DNA of 64,000 nucleotides from Achromobacter agilis (GTDB taxonomy: Bacteria > Pseudomonadota > Gammaproteobacteria > Burkholderiales > Burkholderiaceae_B), in contig NZ_UFQB01000010.1 of assembly GCF_900496965.1 (NCBI RefSeq), positions 62,001-126,000 of the forward strand. Reading direction: 5' to 3'. The notes below the pieces were generated by a model, which had not been told where the DNA came from, made no database searches, and saw only the letters and a list, made by a program, of their open reading frames with translations. Of this stretch, positions 1-8,459 are shown piece by piece. How positions within the stretch are numbered: the stretch's first letter is position 1; every line of letters starts with the position of its first letter. The position numbers and the translations under genes were made by a program.

Positions 1-755
1 AGTACGGGGGCGGCATTACGTCCATCATGCTGAACCTGCCCGGCACCGGTCCGACCATCGCCTCGTTCATTTCCTATGCGACGGAAAAGAAGGTGGCGCG
101 CGAGCCGCGCCGGTTCGGCCGCGGCGCGATCGAAGGCATCGCGGGCCCGGAGGCCGCTACCAGCGCTTCTACGCAGACCAGTTTCATCCCGACCATGAGC
201 CTGGGCATCCCCGGCGATCCGGTGATGGCGCTGATGCTGGGCGCGTTGATCATCCACGGCATCCAGCCGGGGCCGTAGATGATGGTGGAGCACGCCGACA
301 TGTTCTGGGGGCTGATCGCGAGCTTCTGGGTGGGCAACGTGCTGTTGCTGCTGTTGAACCTGCCGCTGATCGGCATGTGGGTGCGCCTGTTGACCGTGCC
401 GTTCCGCTACCTGTTCCCCGCCGCGCTGTTCTTTGTCTGCGTCGGCGTCTACAGCACGAACAACAACCTGTTCGACGTTGCCATGGTCACGGTGTTCGGC
501 GCGGCCGGCTATGCGCTGATCCGCTTGCGCTTCGAACCGGCGCCGCTGCTATTGGGTTTCGTGCTCGGGCCCATGGTCGAAGAGAACTTCCACCGCGCCC
601 TGCTGCTCTCGCGCGGCGACCTGTCGATCTTCGTGTCGCGGCCGATCAGCCTGGGGTTCATCGCGGCGTGCGCCTGGCTGATCGCCCTGCTGGCGGTATC
701 CGCGGCCAGGCAGCGCAAGGCTCGAGGCGGGCTCAGTTCGGAACCGGCCGCCTGA
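1..755 (+). pseudogene. tctA: TctA-family tricarboxylate transporter large permease, 3' part, with an internal stop
   Basis: The gene enters from the left edge. The frame that begins at base 3 reads as the C-terminal half of a TctA permease, the large membrane subunit of TctABC tripartite carboxylate uptake systems. Family-typical stretches are LGIPGDPVMALMLGALIIHG, the GIQPGP loop, WGLIASFWVGN and LLGFVLGPMVEEN. At 276-278 a TAG interrupts the frame directly after GIQPGP. The same frame resumes at once with MMVEHADMFWGL and runs to a normal TGA at 753-755. Most homologues carry Q or L at that position, so one change from CAG to TAG explains the break. The second piece is still highly conserved, so the mutation is recent or is a sequencing error. 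As written, the product would lose its last several membrane helices. No tctB or tctC is visible in the window. Confidence 0.85.
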
Positions 756-758
756 TGA

Positions 759-1079
759 TCAGGCGTCGGGATTGAACAATGGGCCGGCGCTGTGGCCGTC
801 GATATGGCCCAGCGGCCGGCCCGGATCGAGCCGGTCGCGCACGCGCTGCTTCAGGATCTTGGCTTCAGGAAAACCGCCGTCGCTCTTGCGGTCCCAGATG
901 AGGTCGCCGTTGTAGGTGATCTGGAACACGCCGCCGGTGCCGGGCTGCAGCACGACTTCGGCCAGGTCGGTCGAAAAGGTGGACAGCAGTTCCTGCGCCA
1001 TCCAGGCTGCGCGCAGCAACCATTGGCATTGGGTGCAATAGAGGATGACGATGCGGGGTCGGAGGGCGGGCGCGTTCAT
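759..1079 (-). CDS. SelT/SelW/SelH (Rdx) family thioredoxin-like protein, Cys form
   Basis: A 106-residue cytosolic protein. The N-terminal beta strand is followed by YCTQCQW (CxxC at about residues 15-18), and the segments LLSTF, VVLQPGTGGVFQI and LIWDRKSDGGFPEAKILKQ follow the Rdx fold seen in selenoprotein W relatives. In bacteria these are Cys-containing proteins with a presumed redox role and no settled substrate. The gene lies 3 bases from the end of the tctA remnant in the opposite direction, and its ATG is at 1077-1079. A GGGGAGG lies 13 bases upstream of the start, which is a longer spacing than usual. The family call is firm; the function is not known. Confidence 0.85.
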   Translation of the reverse strand: MNAPALRPRIVILYCTQCQWLLRAAWMAQELLSTFSTDLAEVVLQPGTGGVFQITYNGDLIWDRKSDGGFPEAKILKQRVRDRLDPGRPLGHIDGHSAGPLFNPDA

Positions 1080-1153
1080 GCAAGGAATTCTACCTCCCCT
1101 TCATGGATAATATCGGGTTTTCCCGGGTTCCCCATGAACCCCGAGCCCTGCCC

Positions 1154-2353
1154 ATGAAGTCTGCATTATCTCCCCGTGGCCAACGCTGGCTGATCGGCCT
1201 CCTGATGGGGCTGGTCACGCTCACGCCGATGGGCATCGACATCTACCTCCCCTCGCTTCCCGCCATGGCGGAGGATTTTGGCCGGCCCGTCACCGCGCTC
1301 CAGGCCAGCATTACGCTGTTCATCTTCGCCGTGGGCGTGGGCCAGATGCTGATCGGGCCGCTTGCCGACCGCTACGGCCGGCGCCCCGTGGCGCTGGGCG
1401 GCGCACTGGCCTATCTGTTGGGCTCGGCGCTCGGCGCGGCCGCCAGCTCGCTGGACGTGTTCTACATCGCACGCGTCATCCAGGGCCTGGGCGCCTGCTC
1501 GGCATCGCTCGTTGCCTTCGCCGCGGTGCGCGACTGCTTCAGCCCGGCCGTGGGCGCGCGCGTCTACAGCTATCTGAATGGCGCGTTGTGCACCGTGCCC
1601 GCGCTGGCGCCCATGGTGGGCGGCGCGCTGGCGGTGCACGCGGGCTGGCGCAGCACCTTCATCTTCATGGTGGCGTTCGCGCTGGCGCTTGCGGGCCTGC
1701 TGGCCGGCCGTTTCGAGGAAACGCGGGCGGCCCCGGCCCGCCCGCAAGGCACGCTGTACAGCCTGCGCCGCTATGCGCCCATCGTGGCGAGCGGACGCTT
1801 CCTGTATTTCGCGGCCTTCGGCATGGCCGGCATGGCGATGATCCTCGTCTTCGTGTCGGCGGCCCCGGTGGTGCTGGTGCAGCAGCTGGGCTATTCCGAG
1901 CTGGGATTTTCCGCCTGGTTCGGCGGCAACGCGGCCATCAATATCGGCGCCTTCTTCCTCGCGCCCGCCTTCATCGCGCGTTTTGGCCGCCACACCATGG
2001 TGCGCGTGGGCATGGCCGCCCTGCTGCTGGCCGCCGCCATGCACCTGGCGGCCTGGCTGTGGCTGCCGCTGTCGGCGTGGATTTTCATGCTGCCGGTCGC
2101 CGTGCTGACGGTGGGCTTTTCGCTGGCGCTGGGCTCGGGCCTGAGCCTGGCCCTGGAACCCTTCGCCGAACGCGCGGGTACCGCGGCGGCGGTGTATGGC
2201 TTGTTCCAGATGAGCGGATCGGCGCTCATCGCCACGGTCCTGCTCGATAGCGGCATGCCGCCCCAGGCGGCAATGGCGCTGATCGGTGCGGCCGTCGTGG
2301 CTCCGCTGCTGTGCCTGTCGGCGGGCATGTCGCGCAAGCTGGCGGCGGGCTGA
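1154..2353 (+). CDS. Bcr/CflA-type multidrug MFS exporter
   Basis: An inner-membrane proton antiporter of the DHA1 family, 399 residues from the start chosen here. Evidence is the N-terminal helix ending in GIDIYLPSLPAM, typical of Bcr/CflA, the loop GPLADRYGRRPVALGG (MFS motif A, about residues 70-85), IQGLGACSASLVAFAAVRDCF in helix 4, and about twelve hydrophobic segments. An in-frame ATG at 1103 would add 17 residues (MDNIGFSRVPHEP...), which look unlike a family N-terminus, so I prefer 1154; neither start has a strong ribosome site. Substrates such as bicyclomycin, sulfonamides or chloramphenicol are known for the family but cannot be assigned here. Confidence 0.88.
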   Translation: MKSALSPRGQRWLIGLLMGLVTLTPMGIDIYLPSLPAMAEDFGRPVTALQASITLFIFAVGVGQMLIGPLADRYGRRPVALGGALAYLLGSALGAAASSLDVFYIARVIQGLGACSASLVAFAAVRDCFSPAVGARVYSYLNGALCTVPALAPMVGGALAVHAGWRSTFIFMVAFALALAGLLAGRFEETRAAPARPQGTLYSLRRYAPIVASGRFLYFAAFGMAGMAMILVFVSAAPVVLVQQLGYSELGFSAWFGGNAAINIGAFFLAPAFIARFGRHTMVRVGMAALLLAAAMHLAAWLWLPLSAWIFMLPVAVLTVGFSLALGSGLSLALEPFAERAGTAAAVYGLFQMSGSALIATVLLDSGMPPQAAMALIGAAVVAPLLCLSAGMSRKLAAG

Positions 2354-2427
2354 TGCACGCGGCCCGGCCGGTTCCTTTTGATGGGAACAGGCCGTAGTAT
2401 CCAGGGATACCCCATCCTGGAGGCAAT

Positions 2428-3237
2428 ATGAGCATCGAAGAAACGGCGGAACAGCCGATCCTGGCGCGCACCGACGAGGGCGGCGTCGTCACGCTGCGCT
2501 TGAACCGGCCCGGCCAATTCAACGCGCTTTCCGAGGCCATGCTGGCTGCCCTGCAGGCCGAGATCGACGCCCTGGCGCGCGACGCCGACGCGCGCTGTGT
2601 CGTGCTGGAATCCACGGGCCGGGCATTCTGCGCCGGCCACGACCTACGCGAAATGCGCAGCCAGCCTTCGCTGGATTACTACCGGGAGCTCTTCAGGAAG
2701 TGCGGCAGCGTCATGCAGGGATTGCAGGCGCTGCCCGTGCCCGTCATCGCCAAGGTGCGCGGCATCGCCACGGCGGCGGGCTGCCAGCTGGTGGCCAGCT
2801 GCGACCTGGCCGTCGCCGCCGACACGGCAACCTTCGCGGTGTCGGGCATCAACGTCGGGCTATTCTGCTCGACGCCCGCGGTGGCCTTGAGCCGCAACGT
2901 GTCGGCCAAGCGCGCGTTCGAAATGCTGGTGACGGCAAGGTTCATCGACGCGGCCCAGGCGCAGGACTGGGGCCTGATCAACGACGCCGTGCCGGACACG
3001 GCGCTCGACGGACGCGTGCAGGCCCTGGCGGACGACATCCTGGCGAAGAGCCCAAGCGCCATCCGCTACGGCAAGCGTATGTTCTACAAGCAGCGGCAAA
3101 TGGCGCTGGCCGACGCGTATGACTACGCGGGGGACGTGATGGCCCGCAACATGATGGAGGCCGACGCTTGCGAAGGCATCGATGCTTTCCTGCAGAAGCG
3201 CCGGCCGCGCTGGCAGGCGCTAGGCCAGCAGTCCTAG
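2428..3237 (+). CDS. ECHDC3-like enoyl-CoA hydratase/isomerase family protein
   Basis: A 269-residue crotonase-fold protein. GGAGG at 2419-2423 sets the ATG at 2428. The oxyanion-hole segments are present (RAFCAGHDLREM and GIATAAGCQLVASCDLA), and the C-terminal half reads INVGLFCSTPAVALSR, which matches the ECHDC3 subgroup rather than the fatty-acid-oxidation hydratases. The two catalytic glutamates of canonical enoyl-CoA hydratase are not there: the first position is Q in AGCQL and the second is G in VSGINVG. A normal hydration reaction is therefore doubtful, and thioester binding or another acyl-CoA chemistry is more likely. The 3' end overlaps the convergent chrA gene by 18 bases. Confidence 0.85.
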   Translation: MSIEETAEQPILARTDEGGVVTLRLNRPGQFNALSEAMLAALQAEIDALARDADARCVVLESTGRAFCAGHDLREMRSQPSLDYYRELFRKCGSVMQGLQALPVPVIAKVRGIATAAGCQLVASCDLAVAADTATFAVSGINVGLFCSTPAVALSRNVSAKRAFEMLVTARFIDAAQAQDWGLINDAVPDTALDGRVQALADDILAKSPSAIRYGKRMFYKQRQMALADAYDYAGDVMARNMMEADACEGIDAFLQKRRPRWQALGQQS

Positions 3238-4506
3238 CGCCCATCCGCCTGCGGCGGCGGCCAGCACCACCCACACGGGCGACCAGCGTGCGTAGACCAG
3301 CAGCGCGAACAGCAGCAGCGCCAGGGCAAAGTCGGCGCGGCCCAGGATGCCGCTGACCCAGACCGGGTCGTACAGGGCCGACAGCAGGATGCCCACCACG
3401 CTGGCGTTTACCCCGGCGATCATGTTGCGCACGGCGGGCCGCAGCCGCAGGCTTTCCCAGAACGGCAGAGCCGCCGCCACCAGCAACGCGCCGGGCAGGA
3501 AGATCGCGATCAGCAGCGCCAGCGCGCCCATCCAGCCGGACAAGGGCCCGGACGACATGGCGCCCAGGAACGCGGCGAAGGAAAACAGCGGGCCGGGCAT
3601 GGCCTGCGCGGCGCCGTAGCCCGCCAGGAAGTCCCCATTGGACACCATGCCGCCGGCCACCGAAGCGGATTCCAGCAGGGGCAGCACTACGTGGCCGCCA
3701 CCGAATACCAGGGCCCCCGCGCGGTAGAAGCCGGCCAGTTGCGCAGCCAGCGGCTGGCCGCTGAGTGCAGCCCAGGCTGGCAGCACCGCCAGCAGCAGCA
3801 CGAACAGCGCCAGGGCAAGATAGCCCGCGCGGCGGGACACGCTTTGCTGTTCGGCGGCCAAGGAGGGCCGTGCCGGCACCTGGAGCGCGGCGGCCCCGAT
3901 GACGGCGCCCAGCAGGATGGCGCCCAGCTGGCCCAGGGCGGTCGGCAGCGCCACGGTGATCAGCGCGGCGGCGATCGCCAGCCCGGCGCGAGGTCGGTCC
4001 GGACAGAGCGACCGGCCCATGCCCCATACCGCCTGCGCGATGATGGCGACCGCGGCGACCTTCAGGCCGTGGATGGCGCCGGATCCGGACAGCCAGCCGA
4101 ATTGCGCCAGCCCCGCCGCGAACAGCACGAGCGCGAACGCGCTGGGCAGCGTGAACGCGATCCAGGCGGTAAGCATGCCCGCCCAGCCGGCGCGCTTGAG
4201 CCCGATGGCCATGCCGACCTGGCTGCTGGCCGGTCCGGGCAGGAACTGACAGAGCGCCACCAGATCCGAGTACGCGTAATCGTCGAGCCAACGGCGGCGC
4301 TCGACGAATTCATTGCGGAAATAAGCCAGATGCGCCACTGGCCCGCCGAAGGACGTCAGGCCCAGGCGCAGGAAGACCAGGAAAACTTCCAGACAGGAGC
4401 CCGGGCCGGACTCGACGCGGGTGGACGCCGCCGACTGGCTGGCGACATGTTCGTCATGGGGAGGAGGCAGCGGCATGGGACTTGGCTTCATCAACAGGCG
4501 GGGCAT
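3220..4506 (-). CDS. chrA: ChrA-family chromate efflux transporter
   Basis: An inner-membrane transporter of the CHR superfamily, which exports chromate in characterised members. It has the two homologous halves expected of long-chain ChrA: half one with RLGLTSFGGPVAHLAYFRNE and LVALCQFLPGPASSQVG, half two with YRAGALVFGGGHVVLPLLE and AAQAMPGPLFSFAAFLGA. The start is uncertain. The frame is open to an ATG at 4596, but the residues before MPRLLMKPSPMPL look non-coding. I give 4506; 4491 and 4476 are alternatives. It is convergent with the crotonase gene (18-base overlap) and divergent from the AhpD-like gene. No chrB or chrC regulator is seen nearby. Confidence 0.85.
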   Translation of the reverse strand: MPRLLMKPSPMPLPPPHDEHVASQSAASTRVESGPGSCLEVFLVFLRLGLTSFGGPVAHLAYFRNEFVERRRWLDDYAYSDLVALCQFLPGPASSQVGMAIGLKRAGWAGMLTAWIAFTLPSAFALVLFAAGLAQFGWLSGSGAIHGLKVAAVAIIAQAVWGMGRSLCPDRPRAGLAIAAALITVALPTALGQLGAILLGAVIGAAALQVPARPSLAAEQQSVSRRAGYLALALFVLLLAVLPAWAALSGQPLAAQLAGFYRAGALVFGGGHVVLPLLESASVAGGMVSNGDFLAGYGAAQAMPGPLFSFAAFLGAMSSGPLSGWMGALALLIAIFLPGALLVAAALPFWESLRLRPAVRNMIAGVNASVVGILLSALYDPVWVSGILGRADFALALLLFALLVYARWSPVWVVLAAAAGGWALGLLA

Positions 4507-4676
4507 GCAGATCCAGCCCCGCTTCAAAGTTATAGCCGGGCGGCGTTGCAGATTCAACCGTCTGGGCGCCAAACATGGCCCAGATCGAAACACCATTCAT
4601 GGCACTTCTGCACTAGGCCAACTGCCCGCATCCTGTCGGTTCGCAAGTTCTTGCGGCAACACCGATAGGTAGGAAC

Positions 4677-5156
4677 ATGACCCAACGATTGAATTACTTC
4701 GACATTTCGCCGGAAATCTCCAAGAAGTACCTGGACTTCAGCATCGCGCTGAAGCAGGCCCCCGCGGTCCGGGAGTTCGGCCATCTGGTCGACATCCGCG
4801 CCTCGCAGATCAACGGCTGCGGTTTTTGCCTCGACATGCACGTCAAGCAGGCCAAGATCGCGGGCGAGCGCGAACTGCGCCTGCACCACGTCGCCATTTG
4901 GCGCGAATCCACGCTGTTTTCGCCGCGCGAACGCGCCGCCCTCGCCTGGACCGAGGCCGTGACCACTCTGGCCGCGGATGGCGTGCCCGATGATATCTAC
5001 CGCGCGGTGCGCGAGCAACTGTTGGAGACCGAACTCTCGGACCTGACGCTGCTGATCGTCGGGATCAACGGCTGGAACCGCCTGAACGTGGCATTCCGGA
5101 CCGTGCCCGGTTCGGCCGATGCCGCCTACGGCCTCGGCAAGGCCGGGCTGCAATAA
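4677..5156 (+). CDS. AhpD-like carboxymuconolactone decarboxylase family protein
   Basis: A 159-residue all-helical protein of the AhpD/CMD fold. The redox motif is CGFCLDMH (CxxC plus the downstream His, about residues 51-58), as in alkylhydroperoxidase AhpD-type enzymes, followed by ERERAALAWTEAVT and the closing helices. Such proteins usually reduce peroxides or act as thiol oxidoreductases; true carboxymuconolactone decarboxylases lack the CxxC. The gene stands alone between divergent chrA and the convergent MocR gene. A GG-rich stretch (TAGGTAGGAAC) precedes the ATG. The specific substrate is unknown. Confidence 0.85.
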   Translation: MTQRLNYFDISPEISKKYLDFSIALKQAPAVREFGHLVDIRASQINGCGFCLDMHVKQAKIAGERELRLHHVAIWRESTLFSPRERAALAWTEAVTTLAADGVPDDIYRAVREQLLETELSDLTLLIVGINGWNRLNVAFRTVPGSADAAYGLGKAGLQ

Positions 5157-5183
5157 GCGCGCCCCGCGCGCCGGCCGGCGGCG

Positions 5184-6596
5184 CTACATCAAGGCCCGGA
5201 TGCGCAGGCCCAGTTCGCGGGCCTGCGCCTCGGATACGATATTGGTGAAGCTGAGCAGCAGCGCCGATTGCCCGTCCGGCTCCGCGTACCAGCGCGACAG
5301 CGCTTCCCCGAACAGCCCCTGCTCCAGCATCCGCGACGCCAGGCGCCGGTCGGCCAGGGGCTCTTCCAGCCGCGCCACCAGGTGCATGCCGCCCGGTTGC
5401 GGCTCGATCCGCATGCGCGTCCCGAGCGCGGCCGCCAGGCCCGCGGCGGCGGCGTCGTGCCGCTCCGCGTAGAGCCTGCGCATGCGCTGGATATGGCGGC
5501 CGAAATGCCCCTCGGCCATGAACGCGCCCAGGATCGCCTGCGTCAGGCCCGGCGCGCCGCCAGTCAGCCAGCAGATCTGCTCGAAGCGCGCGGCCTGGGC
5601 CTCGGGCACCACCAGATAGGCCAGCCGCAGGCCAGGAAACAGCACCTTGCTGAACGTTCCCGCGTACAGCACGCGCCCTTGCGTATCCAGGCTCTTCAAG
5701 GCGGGCAAAGGACGGCTGACGTAGCGGTACTCGCCGTCGTAATCGTCCTCCACGATCCAGCTCCCGTTGCGTTCCGCCCAATCCAGCAGCGCCTGCCGCC
5801 GCGGCAGCGACAAGGACATACACAGCGGGCTTTGATGGGCGGGCGTCACGACCGCCCCGCGGGCCCGCGGCGCCCGTTCGATGCCTGCGCCCACGACAAG
5901 GCCGTCGGAATCCACGGGCACGGGCGCCGGCCGCAGGCGCGCCTGTTCCAGCAGGAACCGCGTCGGCGGATAGCCTGGATCTTCCATCCACACCTGGTCG
6001 CCCGGCTGGAACAGGGCCTGCAGGACCAGCCGCATGGTGTGGTTGTAGCCCGATGTGATGAACACCTGCGAAGGCTGGCAATGAATGCCGCGCGCCACTT
6101 GCAGGTAGGCCGCCGTCGCGCTGCGCAAGGCCGGCAGCCCGCCGCTGGGCGGATAGGTAAGCGCCGGCGCCTGCAATCCCCGCAATTGCCTGGCCCCGAG
6201 CCGAGCCCAGAGCTTGCGCGGAAACGCGTCCAGGGCGGGCAGCCCCATCTGGAAAGGCAGGATGCCCGACGAGCGCGGCCAGGCGAGTTCGTCGCGCACG
6301 GGCGCGGTGGACGGCTGCGCGGCCGGCGCGGCAGCCTGCGGCTGCAGGTCGGGCGACACCACCGTGCCGGCCTGCCCGCGCGCCTGGATATAGCCCTCGG
6401 AGGCGAGCAGCGAATACGCGACTTCGACCGTGCCCCGCGCCACGCCCAGTTCCTTGGCCAGCGCCCGCGCGGACGGAATGCGGTCGCCCGGCTTGAGGGT
6501 GCCGTGGGCGATGGCGCCGCGGAATCGCTCATAGACCTGGCGGTACAAGGGGTCGGCGCCGCCGGCCGGCGGGATCTCGGCAATCGCTTGGATCAT
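5184..6596 (-). CDS. MocR-type GntR/aminotransferase fusion regulator
   Basis: A transcription factor of 470 residues. The N-terminal winged helix spans about residues 15-80 (LYRQVYERFRGAIAHGTLKPG, RIPSARALAKELGVARGTVEVAY), a linker follows, and a fold-type I aminotransferase-like domain occupies about residues 115-470 with DDYDGEYRY and the presumed PLP lysine in TFSKVLFPGLRLAY. MocR proteins sense pyridoxal phosphate, amino acids or their adducts and often control a divergent gene. Here the divergent neighbours are a GNAT acetyltransferase and an azoreductase, which makes these the likely targets. The intergenic region has a TTATGGC direct repeat. PdxR is one possibility, but no pdxST genes are nearby, so the effector is not assigned. 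Confidence 0.88.
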   Translation of the reverse strand: MIQAIAEIPPAGGADPLYRQVYERFRGAIAHGTLKPGDRIPSARALAKELGVARGTVEVAYSLLASEGYIQARGQAGTVVSPDLQPQAAAPAAQPSTAPVRDELAWPRSSGILPFQMGLPALDAFPRKLWARLGARQLRGLQAPALTYPPSGGLPALRSATAAYLQVARGIHCQPSQVFITSGYNHTMRLVLQALFQPGDQVWMEDPGYPPTRFLLEQARLRPAPVPVDSDGLVVGAGIERAPRARGAVVTPAHQSPLCMSLSLPRRQALLDWAERNGSWIVEDDYDGEYRYVSRPLPALKSLDTQGRVLYAGTFSKVLFPGLRLAYLVVPEAQAARFEQICWLTGGAPGLTQAILGAFMAEGHFGRHIQRMRRLYAERHDAAAAGLAAALGTRMRIEPQPGGMHLVARLEEPLADRRLASRMLEQGLFGEALSRWYAEPDGQSALLLSFTNIVSEAQARELGLRIRALM

Positions 6597-6616
6597 GGCA
6601 TAGTCAAAAATTCATT

Positions 6617-6638
6617 TTATGGCCCTTCAAATTATGGC
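6617..6638. promoter_or_regulatory. Candidate MocR operator: TTATGGC direct repeat
   Basis: TTATGGC occurs at 6617-6623 and again at 6632-6638, 15 bases apart start to start, in the AT-rich gap between the MocR gene (start 6596) and the GNAT gene (start 6662). MocR regulators commonly bind paired direct repeats in such gaps. The match is seen directly; the binding is inferred. Confidence 0.4.
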
Positions 6639-6661
6639 ATGCGTTGCCTACCATGGCTTCC

Positions 6662-7117
6662 ATGACACACGACAACGACACCCCCCTGCGCCATCTCGAA
6701 ACACCGGAAGCGCTGCGCGCCTGCCTGCCGCTGATGCGGGAACTGCGGCCCCACCTGACGGACGACGCCGATTTCGTCGAACGCATCGGCCGCATGCGGC
6801 ATGAACGCTATCGCGTGCTGGCCGCCATGCACGAGGGCCAGGCCGTGGCGCTGGCCGGCTACCGGTTCCAGGAAAACCTGATCTACGGCCGCTTTCTCTA
6901 CGTGGACGATCTGGTGGTGTCTCCTGCCCGCCGGGGCGAACGCTGGGGCGCGCGGCTGCTGGAGGCCCTGGAGGATCTCGCGCGCGGCGCCGGCTGCACC
7001 CAGCTGGTGCTGGACACCGGCCTGGGCAACGCCCTGGCGCAGCGCTTTTATTTCCGGCAAGGTCTGTTGACCCGCGCCATTCGATTCAGCAAGCAACTGG
7101 GAACATCCGCAGCATGA
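6662..7117 (+). CDS. GNAT family N-acetyltransferase
   Basis: A 151-residue acyltransferase-fold protein. The central acetyl-CoA-binding segment reads LYVDDLVVSPARRGERWGARLLEALEDLAR, containing a variant of the Q/RxxGxG/A loop (RRGERWG), followed by CTQLVLDTGLGNALAQRFYFRQG, typical of GNAT beta5-alpha4. The start is not decided by a ribosome site: ATG codons lie at 6653 and 6662 and a TTG at 6644. I chose 6662 because MTHDN leads directly into the conserved part. Its TGA overlaps the ATG of the next gene (ATGA), so the two are translationally coupled. The substrate is unknown. Confidence 0.85.
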   Translation: MTHDNDTPLRHLETPEALRACLPLMRELRPHLTDDADFVERIGRMRHERYRVLAAMHEGQAVALAGYRFQENLIYGRFLYVDDLVVSPARRGERWGARLLEALEDLARGAGCTQLVLDTGLGNALAQRFYFRQGLLTRAIRFSKQLGTSAA

Positions 7118-7749
7118 GCATCCTACGCATCGTTTGCAGCCCGCGCGGCCGCGCCTCCGAAAGCTATCGCCTGTCGCAATGCATCGTCGACCGGATCGCC
7201 GGCGCGGCGCCAGGAAGGCCGCCGGCCGTGATGGACATCGACGCCAACGCCCTGCTCCACGTCGACCCGGACTACGCCGCCGCCTTGAGCTCGCCGCTGG
7301 ACCCGGCGGCCGCAACGCTCGGCCGCGGCGCGCTGGCCCAGTCGGCGGGCCTGATCCAGTCCCTGCAAGACGCCCGCCACCTTGTCATCGCCACGCCGAT
7401 GCACAACTTCACCGTGCCTTCTTCCTTGAAGGCCTGGATCGATCACGTCGTGCGGGTGCGCCATACCTTCCGCATCACGCCCGAAGGCAAGATCGGCAAC
7501 CTCGCCGACCGTCCGGTATATGTCGCGATCTCGTCGGGCGGAGAGTTCTCGGGCGACGGCGCGCAGCGCCAGCCCGACTTCCTGACGCCGTATCTCAGGC
7601 ACGTGCTGGGCACGATCGGCCTTGCGGACGTGACATTCTTCTCGGTCGAGGGCACTGCGCGCGGCCCCGCCGCGCTCGCAGCGGCGCGCGCGAAGGCCGA
7701 GGCCGACATCGCGGCGCACGCGTTCGGCGCACGCGCGATCGCGGCGTAG
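7114..7749 (+). CDS. azoR: FMN-dependent NADH-azoreductase / flavodoxin-fold NAD(P)H oxidoreductase
   Basis: A 211-residue protein of the NQO1/AzoR flavodoxin fold. The N-terminal phosphate-binding segment is IVCSPRGRASESYRLS, the FMN-contacting loop is TPMHNFTVPSSLKAWIDHVVRVRHTF, and VYVAISSGGEF matches the third flavin loop of AzoR. These enzymes reduce quinones and azo compounds with NAD(P)H in the cytoplasm. It is co-translated with the GNAT gene and lies across a short gap from the MocR regulator, which probably controls both. Confidence 0.85.
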   Translation: MSILRIVCSPRGRASESYRLSQCIVDRIAGAAPGRPPAVMDIDANALLHVDPDYAAALSSPLDPAAATLGRGALAQSAGLIQSLQDARHLVIATPMHNFTVPSSLKAWIDHVVRVRHTFRITPEGKIGNLADRPVYVAISSGGEFSGDGAQRQPDFLTPYLRHVLGTIGLADVTFFSVEGTARGPAALAAARAKAEADIAAHAFGARAIAA

Positions 7750-7952
7750 TACGGGCAGGCCATTGCGCGCTCACCAGGCCGGCCTCATCCCTATGGATAC
7801 CCCCTTCGTGCAAGCGGATCCGGCCGTTTGCTGGATTTAATCGGGGCGCATTGACACTGCCGAATGGCGGGCACTACGCTTTTTTGCGGAACGCCTTCCT
7901 GCTCTGGATTGCGGCCTATTCCGTCATTCCGACTTTCGTGCGGGAGCGTGCC

Positions 7953-8420
7953 ATGACCTTGCATCGACCGGGCCTTTTCGTTGCCGCCGCCCTGGCGCTG
8001 TATGCCTTGGCTGCGCCGCGCGCCGACGCCGCTTGCAACGACAAGAAAATAATGGCCATGGCCAAGGACGGGCGTTCGGCGAAAACCATCGCCAAGGCCT
8101 GCGGCATGCCCGCCGCCAAGGTGCGCGGCGTGATCGAAGCGCAAGCCGAGGACGACGCGCCGCCGGCCGCTGCCCCGGCTCAGGCCGAGCGAGCGCAACG
8201 GACCATCCCCGCGCAACGCCCGGCAAAGACCCAGCAGGCCGAGGCGGCCGACAAGCTGCCGTCCGGCAGCGGCCTCGCGCTCTGCGATTGCCAGGGCTCA
8301 GTGCCTTATGGCGACAAGGCGCCGGAACTGCGCTGCCGCAGCGGCACGTCCATCGCGACGCCATGCGCGGGATACTGCCCGCCCAGCGGCATCGCGCCGT
8401 GGCGGCGGATATGCAGCTAA
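7953..8420 (+). CDS. Cys-rich secreted protein of unknown function
   Basis: A 155-residue protein with a Sec signal peptide (MTLHRPGLFVAAALALYAL... ending about ADA at residue 27) and GGGAG at 7942-7946 before the ATG. The mature part opens with a helical stretch (IMAMAKDGRSAKTIAKACGM) that resembles a small helix-turn-helix, followed by an Ala/Pro/Gln linker and a C-terminal Cys-rich segment with CDC, RC, PC, YC and a final RICS. Eight cysteines are predicted in the mature protein, so disulfides in the periplasm are likely. I do not recognise the family. The 200 bases upstream carry no gene. Confidence 0.7.
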   Translation: MTLHRPGLFVAAALALYALAAPRADAACNDKKIMAMAKDGRSAKTIAKACGMPAAKVRGVIEAQAEDDAPPAAAPAQAERAQRTIPAQRPAKTQQAEAADKLPSGSGLALCDCQGSVPYGDKAPELRCRSGTSIATPCAGYCPPSGIAPWRRICS

Positions 8421-8459
8421 GGCCGCGAGCCTGCCGCGCTGCATGGCATTGCACGGCCT

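Noticed and set aside
276-278. TAG in tctA as pyrrolysine or programmed readthrough
   Set aside because: No pyl genes or readthrough context, and homologues have Gln or Leu there. Mutation or error is simpler.
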